Below are positions 1 to 5,253 of a stretch of DNA of 5,831 bases, one piece after another (within the stretch, counting starts at the first letter, position 1; each line of letters begins with the position of its first letter). The notes below the pieces were generated by a model. It did not search any database, was not told the DNA's origin, and worked only from the letters and a program-made list of their open reading frames with translations. This DNA comes from an uncultured beta proteobacterium (GTDB lineage Bacteria > Pseudomonadota > Gammaproteobacteria > Burkholderiales > Burkholderiaceae_C). Where the stretch lies: assembly GCA_903958915.1 (NCBI GenBank), contig CAJBVC010000446.1, positions 1 through 5,831 on the forward strand. Reading direction: 5' to 3'. Position numbers and translations under genes: made by a program.

Positions 1-629
1 AACTCCGCGGTAAATTTCTCCGGCATGTGTTGCACGATCACAATGCCCGGCGTCACCCGGGGCAAGGCGGTCAGCACCACTTCCAGTGCCTGCGTGCCGC
101 CGGTGGAGGTGCCCAGTGCCACCACGCGCTCGGTGGTCTGGATCATGGCGGTATGGTGGTCTGCCGCGGCCATGATCACATCCGCAGTGTTCTTCTCCCG
201 CACCGGCAAAGGCATCGACTTCTTCACCTTGGCGCGGGCGGCGCCCTTCACGGCCGTGACCAGGTCGTCAGTAGCGTCCACCAGAAACTGTTTCAGGCCC
301 AGCGTGGGCTTGGTGATGATAGCCACCGCTCCAGCCGACAACGCCTCGATCGAGGTTTTGGCACCCGACAAAGCCAGCGTAGAGCAGATCACCACCGGCG
401 TCGGGCGTTCAGACATGATCTTCTTGAGGAAGGTAATGCCGTCCATGCGCGGCATCTCCACATCGAGCACGATCACATCGGGCCACTGCACCTTCATGCG
501 TGCGATGGCCAGAATCGGGTCGGCGCAGGCGGCGATGACTTCGATCTCGGGGTCGGCATTCAGCAGATCGGTGACCACCTGGCGTACTACCGCCGAGTCG
601 TCCACCACCATCACTTTGATAACGGTCAT
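1..629 (-). CDS. cheB: CheB, chemotaxis response regulator protein-glutamate methylesterase/deamidase (5' part, cut by window edge)
   Basis: Removes methyl groups from, and deamidates, glutamate/glutamine residues on chemoreceptors when phosphorylated by CheA; cytoplasmic. The 209 visible codons start [17 protein letters not shown], a receiver domain with the acidic pair D10-D11, phospho-acceptor D56 in [12 protein letters not shown]84 in ICSTL and K107 in ITKP. A linker of about residues 110-168 leads into the methylesterase domain, with the nucleophile S175 in [10 protein letters not shown] and H201 in IVQHMPEK. The catalytic Asp lies beyond the left edge. The ATG at 629 has a GGAG Shine-Dalgarno (640-637) seven bases upstream, embedded in the last codons of cheD, and the ATG overlaps the cheD stop as ATGA. 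The gene is therefore translationally coupled in cheR-cheD-cheB. Full-length homologues are about 350 residues, so roughly 60% is present. Identification is secure. Confidence 0.96.
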   Translation of the reverse strand, partial: MTVIKVMVVDDSAVVRQVVTDLLNADPEIEVIAACADPILAIARMKVQWPDVIVLDVEMPRMDGITFLKKIMSERPTPVVICSTLALSGAKTSIEALSAGAVAIITKPTLGLKQFLVDATDDLVTAVKGAARAKVKKSMPLPVREKNTADVIMAAADHHTAMIQTTERVVALGTSTGGTQALEVVLTALPRVTPGIVIVQHMPEKFTAE

Positions 630-1150
630 AGTAAATCTCCTTCTGGCTCACGCCCTGGTGTGCTGGGCGTAATCTGGTGGCACCACACGTCGCCGTTGCT
701 GACATCGAAAACAATCTGCCGGTGGCCGATGCCGAACAGGCTCTCCGACAAAATCGGCACGTTGTGCCGGCGTAGCAGCGCCAATGCCGCTTCACCATTG
801 CGTTCGCCCACGTTCATGGCGCCCGAGCGGAACTGGTTGGGAAACATGTTGCCACCACCAAAAATCTTGCCATGGCAGTGCTGTCCGGCTATGCCTTGCT
901 TCTTGAGTTCACCCAGCATCAAGTCCAACGCCTCGTCGCCATAACGAGCATCGAGCGCCGCGTCCTCGCGGCTGGAAGCGCCGCGCGTGGGCAACAGGAA
1001 GTGCGACATGGCGCCGACCCGCTTGATAGGGTGCCACAGCGTGATCGACACGCACGAGCCCAGCATGGTGCGCACCTGGTAGTCGGCATCGGCAACGAAA
1101 AACTCGCCCGGCTGCAGAAAAATGTCAATCAATCCATCAATACGGTGCAT
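626..1150 (-). CDS. cheD: CheD, chemoreceptor glutamine deamidase
   Basis: CheD converts specific receptor glutamines to glutamates, tuning MCP signalling; in some species it also partners with CheC. With the start at 1150 the protein is 174 residues, normal for the family. The catalytic cysteine is C33 in [11 protein letters not shown] and the catalytic histidine is H50 in AMSHFLLP. The C-to-H spacing of 17 matches my recollection of the Thermotoga enzyme (C27/H44). A threonine (T28) lies just before the LGSC motif. The conserved glycine-rich KIFGGGNMF is at about residues 95-103. A longer frame opens at 1234, but its 28 extra codons lie inside the cheR 3' end and resemble nothing, so the ATG at 1150 is preferred. 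It sits one base after the cheR TGA (TGA-T-ATG). No clear Shine-Dalgarno precedes it, which suggests reinitiation after cheR. The stop overlaps the cheB ATG. Confidence 0.95.
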   Translation of the reverse strand: MHRIDGLIDIFLQPGEFFVADADYQVRTMLGSCVSITLWHPIKRVGAMSHFLLPTRGASSREDAALDARYGDEALDLMLGELKKQGIAGQHCHGKIFGGGNMFPNQFRSGAMNVGERNGEAALALLRRHNVPILSESLFGIGHRQIVFDVSNGDVWCHQITPSTPGREPEGDLL

Positions 1151-1151
1151 A

Positions 1152-1955
1152 TCAGACAGGTTTGCGATAGATCGAAGGGGCCACTGAATCCACGGCGTCG
1201 CTGATGCCGTTGAGGCTTTCGGAATGGCCCACAAAAAAGTAGCCGCCGGGCTTGAGCGTGGAGATCACCCGCGCCACCACCTCACGCTTGGTGTCATCGC
1301 TGAAATAAATCATCACATTGCGCAGAAACACAAAGTCAAACTGCCCCAGTCTGGGCAACGGTGCGTTCAAGTTGAGCTGCCGAAACAGCACGTGGCTGCG
1401 CAGGCTGCGTTCAATCAGCAACTTGCCCTGGTGTTCACCCGAACCCTTGAGACAAAAGCGGCGTAGGTACTCGGGCGGCACGTGGCGCGCGCGCTCCATC
1501 GTGTACAGGGCCTTCGCGGCGCCCTTGAGTACATGGGTGCTGATGTCGGTGCCCAGCACCTCCCAGGGCGTCGTTTCCATGCAGTCGGCCAGCACCATCG
1601 CAATGCTGTAGGCCTCTTCTCCCGAGGAACTGGCCGCACTCCACACGCGAAACGGCTGCACGCGGCTGCGCGCGGCCAGCGCCTGCGTGCGCAAAAACTC
1701 GAAATGCTTGAGCTCGCGGAAAAAATAGGTTTCGTTGGTGGTGAGTAAATCCACCGCTGCCTGCACTTCGTCGGGGTGTTGGCCCGATGTGAGCATCAGG
1801 AAGTACTGCCCAAAGCTCTCCAGCCCGTGCAACGCCAGGCGCTTGCCCAGCCGCCCTTCAACCAGCGCCTTCTTCTGCTCCGACATGGTGATGCCGGCGG
1901 CCTCAAAGATAAAGCGCCGGATTTGCGCCAATTCGGTATCTGTGATGGGTTTCAT
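1152..1955 (-). CDS. cheR: CheR, chemotaxis protein-glutamate O-methyltransferase
   Basis: Transfers methyl groups from S-adenosylmethionine to receptor glutamates, opposing CheB in sensory adaptation. The 267 residues match the usual length. The helical N-terminal CheR_N domain covers about residues 5-60. The Rossmann-like methyltransferase domain follows, with NETYFFREL (74-82), the SAM-binding SAASSSGEEAYSIAM (106-120), the acidic GTDIS (D137), FDFVFLRNVMIYF (206-218) and GYFFVGHSESL (238-248). The ATG at 1955 overlaps the TGA of an upstream open frame as ATGA. An AAGAAGG-like Shine-Dalgarno (1972-1966) is ten bases away, a slightly long spacing. In related operons cheR directly follows an MCP gene. 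Here it is separated from one by three toxin-antitoxin modules, so its transcription may come from read-through of the last of these or from an unseen promoter. Confidence 0.97.
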   Translation of the reverse strand: MKPITDTELAQIRRFIFEAAGITMSEQKKALVEGRLGKRLALHGLESFGQYFLMLTSGQHPDEVQAAVDLLTTNETYFFRELKHFEFLRTQALAARSRVQPFRVWSAASSSGEEAYSIAMVLADCMETTPWEVLGTDISTHVLKGAAKALYTMERARHVPPEYLRRFCLKGSGEHQGKLLIERSLRSHVLFRQLNLNAPLPRLGQFDFVFLRNVMIYFSDDTKREVVARVISTLKPGGYFFVGHSESLNGISDAVDSVAPSIYRKPV

Positions 1956-2020
1956 ACGCGTGGCGCCTTCTTAACCATCGGGGTGCGCTCCAGAATCTCC
2001 CGGTCCATACATCTGTGCAT
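1952..2020 (-). other. Possible small ORF or leftover 3' end of a gene formerly upstream of cheR
   Basis: An ATG at 2020 opens MHRCMDREILERTPMVKKAP followed by RV and a TGA, 22 residues in all. Its stop overlaps the cheR ATG as ATGA, the coupling found between genuine adjacent operon genes. Most third codon positions in the last 18 codons are G or C, as in real genes here. The same frame is open leftwards from the ParE-like toxin's TGA at 2122-2120, giving 55 codons with no stop (2119-1955). No good ribosome-binding site serves the ATG at 2020 or the in-frame ATG at 2008. The most economical reading is the severed C-terminal tail of the gene that once preceded cheR, possibly the MCP. A coupling leader peptide or chance are alternatives. 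I do not recognise the peptide. Confidence 0.35.
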
Positions 2021-2119
2021 AGCCTTCACTATAGGGCGCACAGCCACCGCGTTGAATCGGGCCAACACCTGAGTCGCCCGAGGGAAACACCTGAGGGGTT
2101 GTGCTCCGTTTGTTTTCGA

Positions 2120-2395
2120 TCAACGCGCTTCGCGTGTGTGCCACACCCGCAGGATGTAGACCGTCGCGTCGACCAACTCGTAACGCAACTCGTAGTTACC
2201 GACAATGATGCGACGAACCTCGCGTGGCAGATATTGATCCAGCTGCCGGCCGATTTTGGGGCGCTCAAGTAGCTGCCTGGGTGCCACTGTCAGGGCCTGT
2301 GCAGCGCGTGCCGCGGCTGATGGGTTCACCTTGGCCAAAAATTCGTGAAGCCGCGCAACATCAGCGACCGTGGCGTTCGACCACTTCAGCTTCAT
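2120..2395 (-). CDS. RelE/ParE-family toxin of a type II toxin-antitoxin module
   Basis: A 91-residue basic protein. The N-terminal helical part contains WSNATVADVARLHEFLAKVNP (here split: W5-S6, then D12 to P25), followed by GRQLDQYLPREVRRIIVG (49-66), NYELRY (67-72) and the C-terminal ILRVWHTREAR (81-91). The GR...REVR...NYxLRY...ILRVWHxREAR pattern is typical of the RelE/ParE fold. Members either inhibit DNA gyrase (ParE) or cleave ribosome-bound mRNA (RelE). The sequence looks closer to ParE, but I cannot decide the target. The ATG overlaps the TGA of the upstream ribbon-helix-helix antitoxin as ATGA, so the pair is co-translated. The toxin appears intact. No obvious terminator lies between its stop and cheR, so its transcript may continue into cheRDB. 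Confidence 0.9.
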   Translation of the reverse strand: MKLKWSNATVADVARLHEFLAKVNPSAAARAAQALTVAPRQLLERPKIGRQLDQYLPREVRRIIVGNYELRYELVDATVYILRVWHTREAR

Positions 2396-2655
2396 CCTTG
2401 CGGCGCAGGCAGGGGGTTACCCGTTGAAAGGCTCACCGACCAGGCCTCCACATCAGCTTGGTCAACAACTCGGCCAGCAGAGACATCGGCCATTCCCTCC
2501 AGAGTCAGGCGGTGGCGCTCTTCTTCCTCACTCACCCATGCGGCAAGGGCTTGTTTGACGATCCAAGCACGTGGTCGATCCAGCCGCGCAGCCAGGTCAT
2601 CAATCTTTTTGGCCAATGGCATCGGCACGTGGGCAGTCAACACTTTGGTATCCAT
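2392..2655 (-). CDS. CopG/ribbon-helix-helix antitoxin paired with the RelE/ParE toxin
   Basis: An 87-residue protein with an N-terminal ribbon-helix-helix DNA-binding domain: strand at about 4-10 (KVLTAHV), helix at 12-24 (MPLAKKIDDLAAR) and helix at 29-42 (RAWIVKQALAAWVS). An acidic, probably toxin-wrapping C-terminal part follows (EEEERHRLTLEGMADVSAGR to about residue 62, then VDQADVEAWS). Such antitoxins neutralise the partner and repress their own promoter through the RHH domain. The ATG at 2655 is chosen over an in-frame TTG at 2673. It has a GGAG Shine-Dalgarno seven bases upstream, and the TTG would fall almost on the predicted transcription start (about 2676). The stop overlaps the toxin start by four bases. 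The palindrome at 2693-2711 is the likely binding site. Confidence 0.88.
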   Translation of the reverse strand: MDTKVLTAHVPMPLAKKIDDLAARLDRPRAWIVKQALAAWVSEEEERHRLTLEGMADVSAGRVVDQADVEAWSVSLSTGNPLPAPQG

Positions 2656-2682
2656 CGGGAGTCTCCATTTCAATCGTGTTCA

Positions 2683-2711
2683 ATCTTAGTGATTGCACTT
2701 GATTTGTGCAA
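2683..2711 (-). promoter_or_regulatory. Promoter of the RHH/ParE module
   Basis: On the minus strand a TTGCAC -35 box (2711-2706) and a TAAGAT -10 box (2688-2683) are separated by exactly 17 bases. The -10 matches four of six consensus positions and the -35 three of six. Transcription would start near 2676, leaving a leader of about 20 bases that carries the GGAG ribosome-binding site before the ATG at 2655. The -35 box is itself one arm of the adjoining palindrome, so repressor binding would block RNA polymerase. This is a pattern-based call. Confidence 0.5.
2693..2711. promoter_or_regulatory. Palindromic operator of the RHH/ParE module
   Basis: A perfect inverted repeat, TTGCAC - 7 bases - GTGCAA, 19 bp in total, overlaps the -35 region and part of the promoter spacer. 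Ribbon-helix-helix antitoxins typically bind short inverted repeats over their own promoter, so this is the natural operator candidate. It resembles the palindrome in front of vapBC (3503-3523), which shares TTGCACT at its left end, ATTTG inside and TGCAA at its right end. Confidence 0.55.
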
Positions 2712-2749
2712 ACAGCGTTAATTTCCCATGCGGCGCGGTTTTTTCGTCA

Positions 2750-2807
2750 TGAAAACAGCCGTCAACGCCCTATGGATGTGCGCAAGCAGCTATCAACGTT
2801 GTATCAG
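2750..2807 (-). repeat. 58-bp intergenic repeat R1 (between vapC and the RHH/ParE promoter)
   Basis: This is the most diverged of three same-orientation copies (R1, R2 at 3561-3618, R3 at 5254-5311). By hand alignment it matches R2 at 43 of 58 positions. The conserved blocks are GAAAACAGCCG, AACGCCC and GCGCAAGCAGCTA. It lies 13 bases after the vapC stop on the minus strand. Read on that strand it ends in GGCTGTTTTC, but both hairpins seen in the other copies are degraded here, so terminator activity is less likely than for R2. The family resembles short structured intergenic repeats I recall from Comamonadaceae genomes; that recollection is not verified here. Confidence 0.75.
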
Positions 2808-2820
2808 TGGCAGGAGCACG

Positions 2821-3231
2821 TTACGGCACAAAGTCTTCCAGCCGTCGGCCCACGCGTAAACCATCGATCGCCTGAAAATGGGCATCCAGCGTCAACAGGG
2901 CTGCTCCGTGCTCCAGGCAACTGGCGGCAATCCACAAGTCGTTGCTGGGGACCGGTTGGCCTTTGCGGCGCAAAGCGGCGTAGACCAACGCATACAAGTC
3001 TGCCGTCGCATCGGTGCTGGGCACCACCCGCACCCGGGGGCTACTCAGGAATTGGGTTAACTCTGTGCGGTTGATCCCCTCACGGTTACCCGCAGCAAAG
3101 CCTGCCAGCAATTCACCCAACACCGTGACGCACACCACCAGGTCAGGTGCGTGCTGGAGCACCTCCACCACCTGCGCATCGCCACGCTTGAAAGCGGTGT
3201 AGGCGTTGGTATCAATAGCAATGGGGCGCAT
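2821..3231 (-). CDS. vapC: VapC-like PIN-domain ribonuclease toxin
   Basis: A metal-dependent ribonuclease toxin that typically cleaves tRNA or rRNA when freed from its antitoxin. The 136 residues form a complete single PIN domain, with the four expected acidic residues in order: D7 in AIDTNAY, E40 in VLGELLAG, D98 in SNDLWIAASCLEHG and D116 in LLTLDAHF. The protein ends with the usual F-x-x-I-x-G-L-x-V strand followed by LEDFVP. All catalytic positions are kept, so the toxin is probably functional. The ATG at 3231 follows the antitoxin TAA by three bases, indicating co-transcription and likely coupling. No strong Shine-Dalgarno is visible. The cleavage target cannot be inferred. Confidence 0.93.
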   Translation of the reverse strand: MRPIAIDTNAYTAFKRGDAQVVEVLQHAPDLVVCVTVLGELLAGFAAGNREGINRTELTQFLSSPRVRVVPSTDATADLYALVYAALRRKGQPVPSNDLWIAASCLEHGAALLTLDAHFQAIDGLRVGRRLEDFVP

Positions 3232-3234
3232 GGG

Positions 3235-3492
3235 TTATTGCCACAGCGCGGCGTCCACTTCCGCGAAAGCTGCGGTATGGCGCTCAAAAGTTGTTACATC
3301 TTCGGCGCCCCAGGTTCCTGCCAGGGCGTCCAGGTCGGAAAAGGTCTTGAGCCCACCCGATTGGGTTGACTTCTGCGTACCCTGTAGCAGTTGCAGCACC
3401 AAACTGTTGAGGCTGGTGCCCTCCCGCTGCGCCCGGTCTTTAAGCTGTGCCAGCGCCTGATCATCCAATCCACGCACACTCATGGTTGCCAT
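3235..3492 (-). CDS. vapB: FitA/VapB-like ribbon-helix-helix antitoxin of VapC
   Basis: An 85-residue protein. The N-terminal ribbon-helix-helix domain has a strand at about 3-7 (TMSVR), a helix at 10-22 and a helix at 26-37, with the hallmark EGTSLNSLVLQLL (24-36) of the FitA-type antitoxins that pair with PIN toxins. The C-terminal part, rich in acidic and aromatic residues (FSDLDALAGTWGAEDVTTF, 51-69, and FAEVDAALW, 76-84), is the likely toxin-binding segment. The ATG at 3492 is preferred over an in-frame ATG at 3483, because AAAGG lies about seven bases upstream of the first. It precedes vapC by three bases and probably represses the operon through the palindrome at 3503-3523. Confidence 0.9.
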   Translation of the reverse strand: MATMSVRGLDDQALAQLKDRAQREGTSLNSLVLQLLQGTQKSTQSGGLKTFSDLDALAGTWGAEDVTTFERHTAAFAEVDAALWQ

Positions 3493-3502
3493 GACATCAC
3501 CT

Positions 3503-3523
3503 TTGCACTCAATTTGAATGCAA
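3503..3523. promoter_or_regulatory. Palindromic operator of vapBC
   Basis: A 21-bp inverted repeat with ten-base arms, TTGCACTCAA - T - TTGAATGCAA, carrying one mismatched pair. It ends 11 bases upstream of the antitoxin ATG, inside the predicted leader and over the transcription start expected from the extended -10 at 3534-3526. A FitA-like RHH antitoxin would be expected to bind such a site. It resembles the palindrome upstream of the RHH/ParE module. Confidence 0.55.
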
Positions 3524-3525
3524 CC

Positions 3526-3534
3526 ATGATATCA
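3526..3534 (-). promoter_or_regulatory. Extended -10 promoter element of vapBC
   Basis: The minus strand reads TGATATCAT, that is TGn followed by TATCAT, an extended -10 box with five of six matches to TATAAT. No good -35 box lies at 16-18 bases, which is acceptable for extended -10 promoters. Transcription would start near 3519, inside the palindrome. A weaker alternative is TTGCGG (3540-3535) - 17 bases - TCAAAT (3517-3512). Confidence 0.4.
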
Positions 3535-3560
3535 CCGCAAAAGGCCAACCCGTTTCCACA

Positions 3561-3618
3561 TGAAAACAGCCGCTAACGCCCGAATGACAAGCGCAAGCAG
3601 CTACTAAATTGGTAGCTG
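3561..3618 (-). repeat. 58-bp intergenic repeat R2 (hipA 3' end / upstream of vapB), terminator-like
   Basis: This copy matches R3 at 45 and R1 at 43 of 58 positions by hand alignment. On the minus strand it folds as two hairpins. The first is AGCTAC - 7-base loop - GTAGCT, a perfect 6-bp stem. The second is CTTGCGCTTG - TCATT - CGGGCGTTAG, with one mismatch and three G-T pairs, followed within a few bases by GCTGTTTTC. A stem plus T-run just past hipA suggests a transcription terminator for hipBA. The G-T pairs make the second stem much weaker on the plus-strand RNA. The hipA stop codon (3606-3604) lies inside the loop of the first hairpin. Confidence 0.8.
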
Positions 3619-4899
3619 ATCTGCTGTAAGGCGGCGAATGGTCAGGGCGCAGCGTTGGTCAATCAGGGAGACGATCTGGTCGATGACAGGGTGATGGTTG
3701 CCGTCGCTGTGGAACGCCGCCTGAGTGGCGTGCGCCAGGTCTGGCAGGTGCCTGGCAATGTCCAGAATGCGCTTCTTCGCCTGCGCGGGTGACAAGGCGG
3801 CATCCAGGGCGAACTGCTCCCAGTGCCGCGCCATCACTTCCGAAAACTTGTACTTGCTGCCAATCTTCATTGCCATCTTGTCGGTCAGGGTCGGGTAAAC
3901 GGCGGTGCACAGCAGGTCGTACAGCGGTGTGAGCACCGCGCCCGCCTGGGTGTACAGCAGCGAGAAGTTTTTGCCATGGGCATCGTGGTTGCCGGTCAGG
4001 GCGTTGAACACGACATAGTCCAGCAGCTTGAGCGTGTGCGGCGCGCTGGGGCGGGTGGAGCTTCGCACCAGCGCAAAGGCTTGGGCCATACCCGGGCCTC
4101 CTTCGTTTTGGTACTTGTGCTCCGAGGCGATGCCCAGTGCCTGGCAAAAGTCCTCCTGATGCAGGCGCTGGATGGGTGCCACCCCCGCGGCCAGGGCGGG
4201 GCCTTGTTCAACGTGCCGGTCGTACCGCTGCACCAACAAGTAGTGGCGCTGCTGCGACCCATCGGCAACGACCTGTAGCTTTGTGTGCGCCACGTCCAGC
4301 TTCAAAGCGCCAGCCAGAGCCATGCAAAAAGCTTCATTGAAGACGCTGCCCTCCACCCCGGCAATGGGCGGCTTGAGGATATGGGTGCTGGGCGAGCCCT
4401 GCAGGGGCAGCCCGGTGCGCTCACCATGGGCATCCAGCACTACCGGCAATTTGTCCTGCGCGCCAGCCAGTGACAGACGCAGACCATCGTCCCCCGCGCG
4501 CATGGGGCGCCTGGGCATTTCATCCAGCACTTGCAGCAGCTGGGCTGGGTCCAGCCAGCGCACTGCTTGGGGGGCCTCCACCGCTTGGGGCGACTGGCCT
4601 GGCTCCAGCAGCGTGACGGCACCGGCGCACTCGCCGCCCAGGCTGTCCAGCAAGGCGTAGTCGTTTTGGGCAGAAACCTGCAGGGTTTTGGCGATTTGTT
4701 TGCGTGTACCGCCCTCGGGCAGCAGCCCGGCAAAAAACGGGCGGGTTTCCCGGTCGTCAAACGCATCTGGCCGGATGGGGAGCGATTGTGACAACGGCAC
4801 CGTGGCATGGGGCGCGTAGGCAAAGCGCAGGCGGCCCTCTACTTGCGACAGAGTGCCAGTGTGCGAACCCAACAACCACACTTCGAGGTGGCGCGCCAT
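3604..4899 (-). CDS. hipA: HipA-family serine/threonine kinase toxin
   Basis: HipA kinases phosphorylate aminoacyl-tRNA synthetases (GltX in E. coli), stalling translation and promoting persistence; the target of this one is unknown. The 431 residues are close to E. coli HipA (about 440). An N-terminal HipA_N domain (1 to about 105) contains RPFFAGLLPEGG (53-64). The kinase core has SLAGAQDK (143-150) with S143 in the place of the autophosphorylated serine, THILKPP with K176 for ATP, LVQRYDR (222-228), HQEDFCQALG (247-256), the catalytic loop GNHDAHGKNFSLL (303-315) with D306 and N311, and YDLL (327-330) with the metal-binding D328. All key residues are present, so an active kinase is expected. 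The ATG lies one base after the hipB TGA. The last codons (QLPI, stop) lie within repeat R2. Confidence 0.95.
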   Translation of the reverse strand: MARHLEVWLLGSHTGTLSQVEGRLRFAYAPHATVPLSQSLPIRPDAFDDRETRPFFAGLLPEGGTRKQIAKTLQVSAQNDYALLDSLGGECAGAVTLLEPGQSPQAVEAPQAVRWLDPAQLLQVLDEMPRRPMRAGDDGLRLSLAGAQDKLPVVLDAHGERTGLPLQGSPSTHILKPPIAGVEGSVFNEAFCMALAGALKLDVAHTKLQVVADGSQQRHYLLVQRYDRHVEQGPALAAGVAPIQRLHQEDFCQALGIASEHKYQNEGGPGMAQAFALVRSSTRPSAPHTLKLLDYVVFNALTGNHDAHGKNFSLLYTQAGAVLTPLYDLLCTAVYPTLTDKMAMKIGSKYKFSEVMARHWEQFALDAALSPAQAKKRILDIARHLPDLAHATQAAFHSDGNHHPVIDQIVSLIDQRCALTIRRLTADQLPI

Positions 4900-4900
4900 G

Positions 4901-5131
4901 TCAGGCCAGGCCTTCTACAGCCAGCGTGCCGCCCAGCGTATGCAACACTTTCAGCAGGGTTTCCAGGCGCACGGTGGGCTTGCCGGCCTCGAGTTCGACG
5001 ACGAAGCGCACGCCCACGCCCGCAGCCAATGCCAGTTGCGGTTGGGTCAGCCTGAGCTTGCGGCGGGCAGCCAAAACGGCTGCGCCCAGCGCCTGGGGCG
5101 AGTTGGTGGGGGTCGTTGTCGTACCGATCAT
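4901..5131 (-). CDS. hipB: HipB-like XRE-family helix-turn-helix antitoxin
   Basis: A 76-residue protein. After a short polar N-terminus (1-12) an XRE/Cro helix-turn-helix domain fills the rest: LGAAVLAARRKLRLTQPQLA (15-34) leading through the turn AAGVG (36-40) to the recognition helix VRFVVELEAGK (41-51) and LETLLKVLHTLGG (56-68). Very short HipB forms of this kind are the usual partner of one-base-spaced hipA genes in proteobacteria. It should bind HipA and repress the operon via the twin palindromes upstream. The ATG at 5131 is the first in frame. Its ribosome-binding sequence is poor (GGAA, part of operator O1), so operator and translation signals overlap. TGA-C-ATG joins it to hipA. Confidence 0.92.
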   Translation of the reverse strand: MIGTTTTPTNSPQALGAAVLAARRKLRLTQPQLALAAGVGVRFVVELEAGKPTVRLETLLKVLHTLGGTLAVEGLA

Positions 5132-5134
5132 AGG

Positions 5135-5154
5135 AATTTCCTGTTCGGGAAATT
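5135..5154. promoter_or_regulatory. hipBA operator O1
   Basis: A perfect inverted repeat, AATTTCC - 6 bases - GGAAATT, 20 bp. It starts three bases upstream of the hipB ATG and overlaps the predicted -10 edge and transcription start. It has the same arms and spacer length as O2 (5184-5203), and the general design recalls the E. coli HipB sites (TATCC - 8 bases - GGATA). This makes it the likely HipB binding site. Confidence 0.8.
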
Positions 5155-5180
5155 ATTGCCGACCTGACGCGTTAAAGCAA
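5152..5180 (-). promoter_or_regulatory. hipBA promoter
   Basis: On the minus strand TTGCTT (-35, 5180-5175) and AATAAT (-10, 5157-5152) are separated by exactly 17 bases. The -10 matches five of six consensus positions and the -35 three of six. Transcription would start near 5145, inside operator O1, with a leader of about 14 bases. Operator O2 begins three bases upstream of the -35, so the two sites bracket the promoter. Confidence 0.6.
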
Positions 5181-5183
5181 GAA

Positions 5184-5203
5184 AATTTCCCGATTGGGAA
5201 ATT
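5184..5203. promoter_or_regulatory. hipBA operator O2
   Basis: A perfect inverted repeat, AATTTCC - 6 bases - GGAAATT (arms extend to AATTTCCC/GGGAAATT). It lies immediately upstream of the -35 box, with its centre 49 bp from that of O1. Two identical-arm sites flanking one promoter suggest cooperative repression by HipB or the HipA-HipB complex. Confidence 0.8.
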
Positions 5204-5253
5204 AGATGCAAATCACCCCCTCAAGCCTATGCAGGCGAACTTGGCACCACAAA

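Noticed and set aside
25..944. Long plus-strand open frames opposite cheB and cheD, and similar ones opposite the other genes.
   Set aside because: They are antisense shadows of GC-rich coding sequence with low-complexity, His/Arg/Ser-rich translations and no recognisable domains.
1151..1234. Longer CheD start at 1234 (28 extra residues).
   Set aside because: The extra codons lie entirely within the cheR 3' end and do not resemble CheD. The ATG at 1150 gives a normal-length protein directly after the cheR stop.
2026..2038. TCACTATAGGGCG on the plus strand matches the 3' part of the phage T7 promoter.
   Set aside because: Only the start-proximal 13 bases match. The upstream specificity part (TAATACGAC) is absent and the flanks do not look like vector sequence, so chance is the simplest explanation.
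2656..2673. TTG start at 2673 for the RHH antitoxin.
   Set aside because: The ATG at 2655 has a well-placed GGAG, and the TTG would sit almost on the predicted transcription start.
2720..2727. A single AATTTCCC half-site, as in the hipBA operators, upstream of the RHH/ParE promoter.
   Set aside because: Only one half-site with no inverted partner. An 8-base match in this window is compatible with chance.
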